DNA of 64,000 nt from Alloascoidea africana (GCA_030581615.1 JAKTTT010000084.1:1-64000), one strand, 5' to 3'; counted from the first letter of the stretch, positions 11,296-22,104 are shown. Numbers and translations are program-made. Notes: generated from the sequence alone by a model not told the origin.

Positions 11296-12860
11296 CGAAA
11301 TTAAAGTGAACACAGGCTAATAAAAGGTATATAGATGGAGAAGCCTCCGCCTGTCAAAAAGCTGTGCCATTGCCATTGGTGGTTTCCTGAACATAGGAGT
11401 TGATACACCGAGATGATGGTTCCCACCGAGTCCACAATCATAAAGAACCAGAAATACACTAAAAACAGTTCTTCTATAGAGGTTTTTTGAAGCCACCAAG
11501 AAGATCTTAACAAGAAATACACCACATCCAATGGATAGGAACGGTGGGAATCCGAGTTAAAGCTTTTGACAGGAACTTGGTGCCCAGTATCCAAAGGGTC
11601 TTTATAAGCTTTTACTTTTCGACCTAGATTTCCAACAAGGGATAATAGAGCATTGACATAAACCAAGGTACTTACAAGCTCCTTTTTGAAAGAAACAGCA
11701 TTTGAAGAAAAGGCATTGAACAAGACGAACAAGCCGGTGGTGAAAACAGGAACTAGCGTTGGTGTCAAAAACATGTGCAGCTTTGTATGATTCCCTCCAA
11801 ACTTTCTGTATACAAAGATAGAGACATATCCATTTAAAACGCAAGAGCCAGTCCAGAGTAAACTTGCAAAAAGGGTTCAATCTTGGGCCTTTTAAAGCGA
11901 ACATCGGCCAGGGCTTGCAAAGCCAGGACCGTAAGCAACTGGGCACCGGCGCCTAGAAGCACAGAAAGCAATAGTCCATGGCTGGGCTGAAGACGTCGGC
12001 GTGGAGATTTTTCCATTCCCGAGAAGTATGTCCCTGTTGTGCAAACTTGATTAAATTTCGTCTAAGGATATACGCCAAAAGTCCACCGCTTGTGGCCACC
12101 ATTACCAAGCTGAAGCCCAAAGCAATGATCATACTCGAGACCCAGGTCTTGAGTAAAGCTGAGCATTCACAAATCGAACGCTGTAGGAGTATGTAACCAC
12201 AAGGCTGTCTTGACCAGCCAAAGTCACTTTAGGGGTATCTTTCCCTCCTTTGCAAGTGGTGCTTATGAATCGACACTGGTCTCACGGCTGTGCTGACGAT
12301 TTCGTGTTTCTCATATTTGAGAATATACTTGATTTCAAAATCAAAATGGTAGCAGTAGAGGGTTTGTCGCCAGAATCACATGCCACCAAAGTTCCTAGTT
12401 TAGACCTTTCATTGAAATGATTGATCCCTTTCTATGCAATTTCAAGGGCTCTTCTGTGGCATCGTGATCCAGTTCATCTAGATTGTAGAGCCCATTTTTG
12501 ACTCTTCCAGCATGGGCGGTCACATCACCAACAAGCCAGCACTGGCGCTGCCCTTTTTGGATTAGATTCTTGACAAGGGCCAGTTCCTGTTTCGAAGGCT
12601 GGAGTTTACAAAGCACTTTGCAAGGTTCAATTTCAAGCATCCTGATGTCAACAAGACAGTTGCCAAGTGTGATGTTTTCAAACGGCTCAGAGGTATTACT
12701 TCACCTAAATTGAGAGAGAGAGATCAGCTTGTAACTTGTCCAATTCATATTCATTTGTCGCCGAGCCATAATCTTGTAGGCCATAAATCTCCAGGGATAC
12801 CTGTTAACCTTTTCTCATAGTTCTCATCACAGAGAACGCCAAAGGCTAACGACCGAGAAA
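11296..12860 (-). pseudogene. TM9SF / EMP70 (nonaspanin) pseudogene
   Basis: Several minus-strand frames in order match a transmembrane-9 superfamily protein (EMP70/TMN in yeast). About 12780-12560 carries the lumenal part with ENITLGNCLVDIRMLEIEPC, CKVLCKLQPSK and the CWLVGD stretch. About 12215-12160 has VTYSYSVRFVNAQLYSRPGS. From 12016 come LLLSVLLGAGAQLLTVLALQ, and from 11774 the membrane half with FLTPTLVPVFTTG, TSIEELFLVYFWFF and the family's final LCSGNHQWQWHSFLTGGG. Frame changes and stops interrupt it repeatedly, and the N-terminus and last helix are missing. Intact family members are endosome/Golgi proteins of about 640 residues involved in sorting of transmembrane cargo. It lies directly downstream of ERG2 in the same orientation. 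Confidence 0.8.
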
Positions 12861-13056
12861 TAAAGAGGATTATGAGGGTTTAAAGGCTTAGTTTAGACTA
12901 AAGAACCAATTGGCGGATTTTAAATATTTATCGTCCTGCACTTGGTATCCCTGGTTGGGAAACAGCTCGCGACGATATTAGACTACGCAAGAAAGAACTT
13001 GGCATCTATAACAAGTTCATGTTTGGTTCTATTCACGCTATACAAGTCGCTGGGCA

Positions 13057-13740
13057 TCAAAACTTGCCATATCTCAGGTTTTTCACGGTGTTGGAGGCGC
13101 TCAGCCAAACGGTCTTGGCCAGACTGTAAAAGTCCATGGTGCTCGTCAGCGAGTCCAAAAAGCCAAAGGGCAGCATTGCCGGGATCCAACCCTGGGCGAG
13201 CTCCAGAGCCCAGGACTCGCCAGGCATGGCATACTGCTTCGCGTGCCCTGCGTGGAGATGGTGCTGATCCCCGGGCAGATAGACCTCAGGCTGGAGCTTC
13301 CCGGCGCTGTAGGCGAGCTGCTTGCCCTGGAGGATTGTAAAGTAGTCGTCTGCGAAATGGACTCCGGTGTGGCCCTCGGTTCCGACCGCAGTGCCGAAGA
13401 AGATCAGATACTCCGAGACCGAGGAATGTAGCACAAACATCGAGCCCATGGCTCCTCCGGCGTTGTTGAAGACCCAGTCCTCCTCTCTGTAGTCGTTGAT
13501 GAGCCTGTCTCCGTACCGCGCTTTCAGCTGCGCGGTGATGTCCAGAAACAGGGCCAGAGTGTCTGTGGCATTGGTGGTGGGATCAAAGTGTCTGGCGATC
13601 GCGGCCTGGCTGATCTGCTGCAGCTCGACCGGGTCGAAGACGTAGTGGTTCGGGAGCACCTCTTTGAAGAGCACGACCAGCAAAAAGAAGGAGAAGGCTA
13701 GGAATCCAAAGACTCCCTTCAGCGGAGTGCCTGCTATCAT
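13057..13740 (-). CDS. ERG2: C-8 sterol isomerase (ERG2)
   Basis: Erg2 shifts the sterol double bond from C8 to C7 in ergosterol synthesis in the ER membrane. The 228-residue product opens with a hydrophobic anchor ([17 protein letters not shown]) followed by LPNHYVFDP. It then carries the family's strongest blocks: [66 protein letters not shown] and [21 protein letters not shown]. cerevisiae Erg2 has 222 residues, so length supports the ATG at 13740. A longer in-frame start at 13851 would add a Ser-rich leader unlike the family. It is divergent from the bZIP gene, with 154 bp between the two ATGs. The same fold is found in the sigma-1 receptor. No intron is needed. Confidence 0.96.
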   Translation of the reverse strand: MIAGTPLKGVFGFLAFSFFLLVVLFKEVLPNHYVFDPVELQQISQAAIARHFDPTTNATDTLALFLDITAQLKARYGDRLINDYREEDWVFNNAGGAMGSMFVLHSSVSEYLIFFGTAVGTEGHTGVHFADDYFTILQGKQLAYSAGKLQPEVYLPGDQHHLHAGHAKQYAMPGESWALELAQGWIPAMLPFGFLDSLTSTMDFYSLAKTVWLSASNTVKNLRYGKF

Positions 13741-13894
13741 TTTGAGCGAGTGAGAATGTAGGGACTTGGAGATCTCGGAGATGGAGGAGGAGGAGGAAGG
13801 AGGGAGGGACCAAACGAGAAGAGGAAAACACAAACCGTAATCAGCTGTCAAAGGCTAAAAAACCACGCCAGAGCACCTTCGAGAGCGTAGAGAA
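13741..13894. promoter_or_regulatory. Shared ERG2 / bZIP divergent promoter
   Basis: Only 154 bp separate the start codons of the divergent ERG2 and bZIP genes, so both must use this segment or overlap each other's 5' regions. It includes a GGA-rich tract (GGAGGAGGAGGAAGG around 13785-13800). I see no canonical TATA box. Confidence 0.5.
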
Positions 13895-15256
13895 ATGGAT
13901 CCACGGCCATCGAGTCAAGACAGCAGCAGAGGTCCGGGACGACCTAGGGCCCCCGGGTCGCCGGCCGTGCGGTTAGAGGTGAGTTCCTGGGCTCGAGGCT
14001 TGAGGCTGGCGGCACTGTTTCTAACTCCCCTGTACATGTAGAGAAGAAGAGCCCAGATGCGAAGGGCCCAAAAGTCCTATCGCGAGAGGCTCTCCAGAAG
14101 AACCAAGAACGACAAGTTCAAGATCAAGCTCCTCCAGTCGAGCCTGTCGCAGCTGGAGGATTCCATAACGACGCTGCTGGGCGACGCCGACCGGTTCCTC
14201 CAGGGGGGTGTCCCGTCCCTGGGGCCAGAGTCTCTGTTTCTGGCCCAGTCGCTGGAGACCTTCCGCCGCCAGACCGGGCGCATTCTGGACGCCGTGGACG
14301 GAGTCAAGAGCCCTGTGGCCGTCCGCGGATTGCCAGTCGCAAGAGTCACAAGAGTCGCAAGAGGCAGCCTGCCCGGACCGAAAGCCGTGGAGCTCGATGA
14401 GATGGTGCTCAGCGAGGAGAGCTGGTACAAATCCTGGCGAAGACATGTCTTCGTGCCCCAGCATCAGCCTCAAGCCCAGGCCCGCTTGTCCAGCCCGCCG
14501 AAAGCTGTCGAGCGGCCCCAAATGATTACGAGCATTCGAGACAAGGTCATGGACGTTCTGAGCTTCATCCCCAACTCGCATCTGTTCGGTGCTGGTGCTG
14601 GGGCTGAAATCAACAGGCCTCTGGTCGAAAACCTGTGCCTGTTGACTGCCACAAACGCTACTTTCCAGAGGTTTGAGTTTTCAGAGCTGCTGATCTTCTT
14701 CAGCATCATCTCCGTGTTCCAGCACTTTGTGCAAGCCTCCACAGTCTACAACTCCTCCAGCTTCCAGTCGCGGTCGGGGCAAAGCGCGCTTGCAGCTCGA
14801 TTCGCAGATGTTCACTTTAGTGAAAAGCTGATGATCCCAATGCTTCTGTTCTCCGCAGATTTTCTGCTCGCGAGAGCGAAGCAGAGGCTGTGTTTTGGCG
14901 ACTTGAGATCGAGTACAGAACGGAAAGAGAGGAGAGCCAGCCCTTCGGACAAGTACATTTCTGCTGCAGAAATCCAGCAAAGAGTAGAGACAGACCCGCT
15001 GTGGAACGACCATTACTGCGTAGATGTGCCCGGCGAGGACGTGAATATGGACATGGACATGGAAATGGGCACGGACACGCACACGGACACGGACACGGAC
15101 ACGGACACGGGCACGGAAGGAATGGGCAAAAGACGGGCGGTCTTGTTAAGCCTTTTGGTCCCCGTGGGCGTGTGTGTCAACATGGGCTGGAGAGTGAGAC
15201 GCTCGAGTTTTGAAAAGATTTACGCCTTCTCTAGAAATAAGAACATTGACTTCTAG
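13895..15256 (+). CDS. bZIP transcription factor, fungal type (two exons)
   Basis: Exon 1 is 13895-13978 and exon 2 is 14042-15256. The intron at 13979-14041 has a GTGAGT donor, a CTAAC branch site and a TAG acceptor, and the 432-residue product stays in frame across it. The splice joins GRPRAP...VRLE to RRRAQMRRAQKSYRERLSRR, a bZIP basic region of the fungal R-x-x-Q-x-R-x-A-Q-x-x-Y-R type, followed by a weak heptad stretch (KLLQSSLSQLEDSITTLL). The middle has a conserved-looking hydrophobic block (residues ~210-270). Near residue 370 is a Met-Asp/Thr-Asp run produced by a GGACAC hexanucleotide repeat. It presumably acts as a nuclear DNA-binding dimer; targets are unknown. Coding GC is high near the 5' end. 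Confidence 0.85.
15053..15117 (+). repeat. GGACAC hexanucleotide repeat inside the bZIP gene
   Basis: Tandem and near-tandem GGACAT, GGACAC and GCACGG units encode an alternating Met/Thr-Asp run. Such repeats usually vary in length between strains. Confidence 0.8.
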
Positions 15257-15466
15257 TGCTAGAGCCATTGGGCAGTCTGACCATAACCATCGAAGCGCGG
15301 TATGTAGTCTCGGTGGATACTAATCGGCCGGTTATTGTAAAATTAAGACCCCCCATCGCTGCCAGCTAGATATTCAAATTAAGCTCTATGGAAAAGAAAC
15401 GTCACAATACAGATAAAACACACTTACAAACTTGATAAAATACAATGTCGAAACATAAACCGTCTG

Positions 15467-17149
15467 TCATATGATAACCGTCAAGAGAAGGAAAGATACT
15501 GAAAAAACAGATAGTAGCCCAAGCGGAGCTTGCAGAATCTGAGAGCTGCTAGCCTTTGTACCATTCGCACCGTTTTTCGTCCCAGGCCCGCCGGCAGACA
15601 ATGGAGAGCTGCTGATCGACTCCATTGCACCTCCTAGTAATGTCGCAGCACCGTCCGGCCTATAGACCGTATGTGTGGTTCCATCTTCCGTTAGCACCGT
15701 GTAACCCCTGGGGATGCCTGGCTCGGGAGAGGTATTGATCGATGCGATAGTTACTTGGGGGGTTGTCGTTTCATGAACCGGAGTCGCAAGAGGAATGTAC
15801 CCATCTTCGATAAAGTAGTATGGAGCAACTTTAGATGGGTCGGAGAGATTTCCGTGCTTCTTAATGCTGGGAATATACCGCGAAAGCTCGGGGATGTTGG
15901 CCTGGGCAATTGCCACCTTTGCGTATGAGGGTTCAACCACCAGATATGTGGATCGAAGAAAAGAAGAGCCCAATATAGAGAGTCCTTGTGATGAATCGCT
16001 TGTGACGGCCAAGTAACAAGCGGAATTCTGGTTGTTTATCAAAATTTGACTTCCATCGTTATTGTATACAGGGTATATTAGCTCTGATAACGGCACGCTA
16101 ATCTTGGCTTCGAAAAAGTGGAAATTTATCGTGGCATTAATTGAGGAGTAAGAACAGTTTAGCAGCCATATATCTTTATCTGAAATGTAAAAAGCATTCA
16201 GCTGGTATGCCAGACCGACAATGATAAACTCTGGCAAATACGTATTGGTTGTTCTCGAGTCCAGCAACACGCCTTGGGCAAAAGAGGAATTGGTAAGGGG
16301 AACTGTTTTACCAATAGAGTTGGTAATAGAGACACCTGTCAGCGTCACCAGTGGATATCGAACTTGTGTATCGTCTCCCAAAGGCAGCATGTTCAGCTCA
16401 TAAAGGTCGGAAGCGATATGACTTGTTTTAATGCCCCCGAATACAATCTCTCCACTCTCCCCGCCTAGGCTATTTGAAAAGAGTGAGTACGCCTTAGAAG
16501 ACGTGTATTGCTCCAGATTTAGAGCTCCAGGGAAAGAGAGTCCTTCTGATAGAATACCCAGGCCAAACGACCCCATCAGTCTATTTGATTCTTGTAAAAC
16601 TATAAACGTAACTTTGCCAAGGTCATTTGTTTCCTCTGAATCCGTTGTGAAATTGTAATAGGAGTACCTTAATTCGTCAAACCCGTAGACTCCTGCAATT
16701 TTTATTCCGTTCACCGTTGTTTCGTTTATCGTAACTGGCTGAAGTCCGCCACCTATTTTGGTAATTCTTGATATCGTAAAGCTCGAGGAATCATCAATGG
16801 AAAATGTGCCACTTTCAGCACACTCCGTCGTTGAAGAGGAGGCGTAAGCTTGTGAATCTCCACAATCGGCAAAGGCACTATGGTCGAGAACCCATATATC
16901 CGGAGTTGATATGTCAACGTAGAGTGTAAAGTTCTGATGATTTGACCCCAAGGTCAAATTTACCGTGGCTGTTCCATACTTCAGAATGGTCGGGATGTAG
17001 GGCAGCTGTGCTGGAAATACATAATCCGATTCCACCCACGTCGCGCTAGCCAAAAGGTTGCTTGTCAAAGAAGCCAGTATCAGGTAAAAAAAGCTCCGTA
17101 GTGCCAATACTTGTGTGATAAATCTAATATTGCGGGTTGAAAAACACAT
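15467..17149 (-). CDS. Yapsin-like GPI-anchored pepsin-family protein with altered active-site motifs
   Basis: The product (560 residues from the ATG at 17149) has a signal peptide (FFYLILASLTSNLLASA), a pepsin-fold body and a Ser/Gly-rich tail ending in a hydrophobic GPI-type segment (LLSVFSVSFLLLTVII). Family landmarks are clear: NLTLGSNHQNFTLYVD, then GSFGLGILSEG, IVFGGIKTSH, GVLLDS-x-TTNTYLP and LGSSFLRSTYLVV. The two catalytic motifs are unusual: the first reads D-I-S where D-T-G is expected, the second D-S-R where D-S/T-G is expected. Both aspartates remain but both glycines are gone. Yapsins trim cell-surface proteins after basic residues; this member may be inactive or have changed chemistry. 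An in-frame extension to 17290 would precede the signal peptide and is unlikely. Several N-x-S/T sites are present. Confidence 0.88.
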   Translation of the reverse strand: MCFSTRNIRFITQVLALRSFFYLILASLTSNLLASATWVESDYVFPAQLPYIPTILKYGTATVNLTLGSNHQNFTLYVDISTPDIWVLDHSAFADCGDSQAYASSSTTECAESGTFSIDDSSSFTISRITKIGGGLQPVTINETTVNGIKIAGVYGFDELRYSYYNFTTDSEETNDLGKVTFIVLQESNRLMGSFGLGILSEGLSFPGALNLEQYTSSKAYSLFSNSLGGESGEIVFGGIKTSHIASDLYELNMLPLGDDTQVRYPLVTLTGVSITNSIGKTVPLTNSSFAQGVLLDSRTTNTYLPEFIIVGLAYQLNAFYISDKDIWLLNCSYSSINATINFHFFEAKISVPLSELIYPVYNNDGSQILINNQNSACYLAVTSDSSQGLSILGSSFLRSTYLVVEPSYAKVAIAQANIPELSRYIPSIKKHGNLSDPSKVAPYYFIEDGYIPLATPVHETTTPQVTIASINTSPEPGIPRGYTVLTEDGTTHTVYRPDGAATLLGGAMESISSSPLSAGGPGTKNGANGTKASSSQILQAPLGLLSVFSVSFLLLTVII

Positions 17150-17772
17150 AGGTAATATGATGATGCTGGGAAAAGAAGAGGTGAAAAACAAAAAAGCCAA
17201 AGAAATCTTGTTCACTTTCTCCCTGGTCTGAAAAGAAACAAACCCCCATTTTTGGACTAGGGACAAACTGATGTGATACAAACATGACAAGTTTCGAGCT
17301 TAGACATGGGAGCTTCTATTTCCAGAAACCCTGTTTTGCGAAGCTATGCCTCGTATATGCGCGTGCTTCCAATTCGTCCTCTCGTTCGCAATTCCTCTGC
17401 TTAATAGACCAAACACAATAGGAATTGGCATAAACTGGTTTCTCGCAAACAATTCAATCGGTGTTCTCTTTAGCGGCGTATCGGAAAAGCTCGCTTGTCG
17501 GATTTAGGGAGTTTTAACTATATGGGAGTCATCCCTGCTTTTAAACACAGACCCTTGAAAAAGTGTATGGGCAAAAAAAAAAAAAACACCAAAGCTTAAA
17601 GCCCAAAGGGCTGCAACATAACGAGTAACCATCCAGATATGTAACCCAAGTCATCCAGAAAGAGGGCGCAGTGGCTGCTAGACACCAGGCTTTGCCAGGT
17701 CACACTACTCACTTTGTAACTTGTGTCACTTGCAGCGAGGTAGAACGCTTTACAAAAACCCATTCATATATA
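17150..17772. other. Intergenic: upstream region of the yapsin-like gene and 3' flank of the AlkB gene
   Basis: No gene is seen. A run of 14 A lies near 17574-17587. A GCCAGG hexamer (PacC/Rim101-type core) is present near 17693, but a single hexamer is weak evidence. Confidence 0.5.
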
Positions 17773-19238
17773 TCATTCTCTTTGCTCAGAAACAGAGCAT
17801 GGGCTCTTTGAAGCCTCTTTAACCAGCTTTGTATCTTGATTGTTTTCCCATCTCTCGAAATCTGCCCAAATAAAATCGCTAGGTTTCAAAAATCAAATGT
17901 TAGAACAATCCACAAGCACTGTAGCTCTTGTACTTACCCACACCCCCGGCCTTGCATCTTCGCGGCACAGCTCCAAAAATACCGGCCTTTGGCATCTCCC
18001 CTATGCCCAACTCTCAAAATCATGACCCCTTTGCATTTGCACTTGGGCGCAGTATCTGAAAACTCTGTTCGATAGTGCCGATATGTCAGGCTTATCCGGC
18101 AATTGCCAGCAATTGGGTGCTTCTCTACCAGTGTCCTGTCCCCACAAGGCACTATCGAGTGCTTGTATTCTTCTTGACAGGGAGCATGCATTACAACGAG
18201 CGAATTGTGTGGCAAGTGTATTGAAAAAACCGGCTCATTTGGATTGATCTTGCTTTTGAGGCGAAACTCACGGGTTTGGCCCAAGGAGACGCCCGCGATA
18301 ACCGCATGGGGGCCAATATTTGTCATTTTATCGGAGTGCCATCCAACACTGGACTTGGGTCCCATATACTCGTTCACTATCGCAACTTCTCCGTTCCAGT
18401 CTTGTAGTCTCTGGTACTTCAGATGGCCCCTCTCTTTGATTTCTCTGTTTACAATCTCCTCGGTCATTACTTGCAACATGCACATTTCGTCTGTGTAGGG
18501 TCGCAAATCTTTCACTCTTTGGCCATTGTAGCTTAAGCTTGTTTCGCCCTTTAACAACGCAGTTCGCGAGGTAAAGAAGCAGGAGGAATGTGGAGATTCG
18601 CATCTTCTGTCAAACAGCACAAAGGAGTTTCGACTAAAAGTTTTTGCCTCCTCAAGCAAATGCAGAAGAGCTGAATGGGCTACTCGTTGAGGGAAAACCG
18701 ACGTGTGTAGTGTTACACACGGTAAATACTCTTTTGCCTCCTGGGGCGTGTAAATGTGCACTACTTTGTTTCTTCCGGATGGTGATGTGCTCCAGGATTC
18801 TCGTGGAGTTGTTTTCAGGCCCGGGATGTAAAAAGACAGACTTGATTGAGACTTTGCTGTCCCTGAAGCTTTGGAGGTGCTCGGATTGCCACCTTCCGAT
18901 CGGACCTCATGTTTGAAGAACCTGCTGGTGGTTTGATCGTCAATTCCAGCTTTGTCTTCGCTTTTAGTGAAACTTTTAGCAGTCTTCTGGGAAAATATGG
19001 GCTGGACTACAGAAGTTTTGCGCTTTTTTGGTCTCTGCGATCCTGCCTGTAGATCGTCGTTGATCATCGAAATCACGCCCGAAACGCTACCGTTACATGA
19101 CACCAGCAGCTCCAAAAGCGCAGAGGTAGAGTACTCTGGATACCGCCGTGCCAGGGCATTCAGCTTGGAGTCTGTGTCCAACGGCTCTCGAGTCGCTTCG
19201 TCCATGGCCTCGCCGTCCCAAAACGGAAAGCGAAACAC
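17773..19238 (-). CDS. CUE - AlkB dioxygenase - GRF zinc-finger protein (two exons)
   Basis: Exon 1 is 19238-17938 and exon 2 is 17878-17773; the 59-nt intron has GTAAGT, CTAAC and TAG, giving 468 residues. Residues ~20-62 form a CUE/UBA-like ubiquitin-binding helix bundle (LNALARRYPEYSTSALLELL...SVSGVISMIND). Residues ~165-390 are a 2-oxoglutarate/Fe(II) AlkB domain: iron ligands WHSDKM (H301, D303) and EYKHS (H360), with the 2OG-binding arginine in NCRISLTYRHY. The splice completes a C-terminal GRF zinc finger: PKCKCKG, RYFWSC, then RGCGDFIWADFERW. It most likely repairs alkylated bases in DNA by oxidative demethylation, as ALKBH2/3 do. S. cerevisiae lacks an AlkB homologue. Divergent from RDH54, 117 bp away. 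A second start (MDEATREP) lies 11 residues in. Confidence 0.9.
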
Positions 19239-19355
19239 GAAAAGAATTCTGCGTCGCGTTTTTGAGGTGTTTACCCGGCCTCTACCTCTGTTTGGAGTCG
19301 ATTTATCTCGCTTTCTCCATCAAACCAGCACCAGCTTTCTGGGGTCAAAAACATA
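19239..19355. promoter_or_regulatory. Divergent promoter between two DNA-repair genes
   Basis: Just 117 bp separate the start codons of the AlkB-family gene (minus) and RDH54 (plus). The segment carries GCGTCGCGTTTT near 19249-19260, which on the other strand reads AACGCGA, close to the MluI cell-cycle box ACGCGT that drives many repair and replication genes in yeasts. That regulatory reading is inference. Confidence 0.45.
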
Positions 19356-22095
19356 ATGCTGCCCCAGTCTCATCTTCATGGCAGGAGCAAAAAGATACAC
19401 GCGCAGTTCAAGCCTCCTAGGCGGATACAGGTTCAGCAGGAGCCACTGGAAGGCCCAGACACTGCAACTATAGCCACAGCCAGTGCCAGTGCCACAACGA
19501 TACTGCATTCATCAGAATCTCCCTCCCCAAAGAGACAGCGGCTTGAGCAGGCTCCAGAAAGCGCTTCAAAGTTTGGGGTCTTATTCAGAAAATTCACCAC
19601 GAAGAAGAATAAGACTTGGGATGGCGACGGATATCTCATCATCAGAAGGGGCAGCCACGCGGTGTTAAAAGATCTAGACAATAAACTTATGGGGCAAGGA
19701 AACGTGAAAAAAAGTTGGAGACTGGAAATAGGGTCGGAATTGAGGTTTTCTGGATTTGAGATTGAGATTGAATCCATCGAGCAGGCGGAGGAAAGTGAAG
19801 CTGGTCAGGCCGAGTCCAGCTGCTCTGGCAGTTTGTCGCTTCCCAAGACCAATGTTGGCAATAAGAGCAAAGAGCTGGAATCTGGCAGTTCCGAGACCCC
19901 TCGGATTGCCCAGGCTGAAGCACACAAAAGATTCAAAAGGTTCAAACCTTTGCAAAGTTCGCTGGCTTCCATGAAAGAAAACGCTATCCAGGCTTATAAG
20001 CCCAAACATGACCCCCATAAAGATGGAGCCCTGGTCATGCCCAGGCCCAAGCTCGGTGATCACGGCCAAGTTGTTGATGTCGTTGTGGATGAACTTCTCT
20101 GTAAGCCCATGTCCTCTCCCATTGCATTTGAGAATCGCTAACAGTAAAGGAAAAGCAAAACACCTGCGCCCTCATCAGAGAGAGGGCGTTTCGTTTCTTT
20201 ACGAATGTGTGATGGGCTTCAGAGCCTATGGAGGCCAGGGGGCACTTCTGGCAGATGAGATGGGTCTCGGCAAAACCCTTCAGGCAATTACGCTTCTTTG
20301 GACTCTCCTCAAACAGAATCCAATTGGCGGTGAGTCTCCTGTCGTGAAACGTGTTTTGATTGTTTGTCCAGTGACTTTGATCAAGAACTGGGAGCGCGAA
20401 TTCAAACAATGGCTGGGAAAAGACCGCATCGGCGTGTTTGTGGTGGACTCTAATGCAAACTGCAACCTTACTGACTTTGTTAAGGGTCGTGTGTACCAGG
20501 TCATGATCATTGGATATGAGAAGCTGATGTTGGTTCAAGACACAATACGAGAGGCTAACCTGGACCTGATAATATGCGACGAGGGCCACAGGCTGAAAAG
20601 CGTAAACAACAAAGCAGCACAGGCTATTTCTTCTTTGAACTGCGACAGAAGAATAATCCTCAGTGGGACCCCGATACAGAATGATCTAAGCGAGTTTTAC
20701 GCAATGGTCGACTTTCTCAATCCGGGATTGCTTGGAACGGCGTCAACTTTCAAGCGAAAGTTCATTGATCTGATCATGAGGTCAAGGCAGCCGGAAGCAA
20801 CCGAGAGAGAAGTGTCCCAGGGAAAGGAGAAATCAGAGGAGTTGGTCGATATAACTTCGCAGTTTATTCTAAGAAGGAGTGCAGCGTCAACACTAGACAG
20901 ATACTTGCCCCGAAAGACGGAGACTGTTCTATTCTGTAAAAGCACAAAAAAGCAATTGAACATCTACAAGTTTCTGCTAGACTCTGCTTCCATATCGAGC
21001 TGCTTTGGATCCACTGATGGATCAGAGCATCTGAAAGCTATTTCTCTTCTAAAAAGGCTTTGCAATTCCCCAGCTCTAATTCGAAAGGACTTGCAAAAGC
21101 TTGTTCCTGCCTCATCTGGAACCCAATTGCTTAGCGGGAACCACAGCGGGAAAACAATTGTCCTAATGCGGATGCTTGCGAAGCTGTACACCGAAACTGA
21201 TGAAAAAGTGGTGATAGTCTCTGGATACACGCAAACTCTCGATCTCCTGGAAAGTCTTTTGAAGTATGCGAGCATGCCCTTTGTCAGGCTGGACGGGCAA
21301 ACTCCAAACGTCAAGAGACAAGGCATTGTAAACCTTTTCAATAACTCTGCCTCGAAATGCACGTTTGTGTTTTTGCTCAGTGCCAGGAGTGGAGGCGTCG
21401 GACTGAATCTTATTGGCGCGTCACGGCTGTTTTTATTTGACACCGATTGGAATCCTTCTGTCGATTTGCAAGCGATGGCACGCATCCATAGAGATGGTCA
21501 GAAAAAGCAGGTCTTTATTTACCGTCTGTTGGCATCAGGGTGCATAGACGAAAAGATTTACCAACGACAGATAACAAAGATAGGACTTGCAGACATGTTT
21601 ATGGACACGCCGACAGGCTCAAATACAGAACTTGGGGAAGGTGGAGAAGAGAAAGGCAGAAATAGCACTAATTCATTTACTCAAGAGGAGCTGAGAGATT
21701 TGTTTAGTTACTCGGAGACAAAATGCAATACCTTTGACATTATTCAGTCTGCCGCTCCGACGTGTGATTCTGGTGACAGCTCAACTGATGTTGCAGTTGA
21801 AAAAGAGAATCGACAGAGAGATGGAAATTCCTACAAAAACGAGTTGGGCGGTTGGGTAACCGCATCTTTTGTAAAGGAGAATGGGATGCCAAAGAGGAAA
21901 AGAGTGCTGTCTTCATCAACAATAAGGGGACTATATTCATACAAGCATATCGATCCAGATAAGTTGGTGGACACCGATAAAGCTGCTACTCTGAAGGATC
22001 AAATTCTGGAAAAAGTTCTGTGCGATATGCACAATGATCAGAAAAACCAGATATCGTTTATCTTTACAAAAAATTCAAAAGAGAATCGCTCTTAA
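19356..22095 (+). CDS. RDH54: RDH54/TID1 DNA translocase, RAD54 family (two exons)
   Basis: Rdh54 is a Swi2/Snf2 translocase that works with Dmc1/Rad51 on duplex DNA in recombination. Exon 1 is 19356-20100 and exon 2 is 20156-22095, giving 894 residues (S. cerevisiae protein about 958 by recall). The intron has a GTAAGC donor, GCTAAC branch site and AAAAG acceptor; this acceptor restores the family block DELLSKHLRPHQREGVSFLY. Other landmarks: FKPPRR at the N-terminus, KNKTWDGDGYLIIR, ADEMGLGKTLQAITLLW (Walker A), LIICDEGHRLK (DEAH-type box), LSGTPIQNDLSEF, LLSARSGGVGLNL, QAMARIHRDGQKKQVFIYR and the Rdh54-specific YKHIDP near the end. It shares a short promoter with the AlkB gene and converges with RMT2, their stops 9 bp apart. 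Confidence 0.96.
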
Positions 22096-22104
22096 AGCAT
22101 TTCA

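Noticed and set aside
13741-13851. N-terminal extension of ERG2
   Set aside because: The extra 37 residues are Ser-rich, do not resemble Erg2, and would leave almost no bZIP promoter.
14890-15213. Gly-His repeat frame in the bZIP gene
   Set aside because: Frame shadow of the GGACAC repeat; the bZIP frame continues through it.
17150-17290. N-terminal extension of the yapsin-like protein
   Set aside because: It would bury the signal peptide; the ATG at 17149 places it correctly.
18205-18498. Plus-strand frames opposite the AlkB gene
   Set aside because: Antisense shadows of a well-supported gene.
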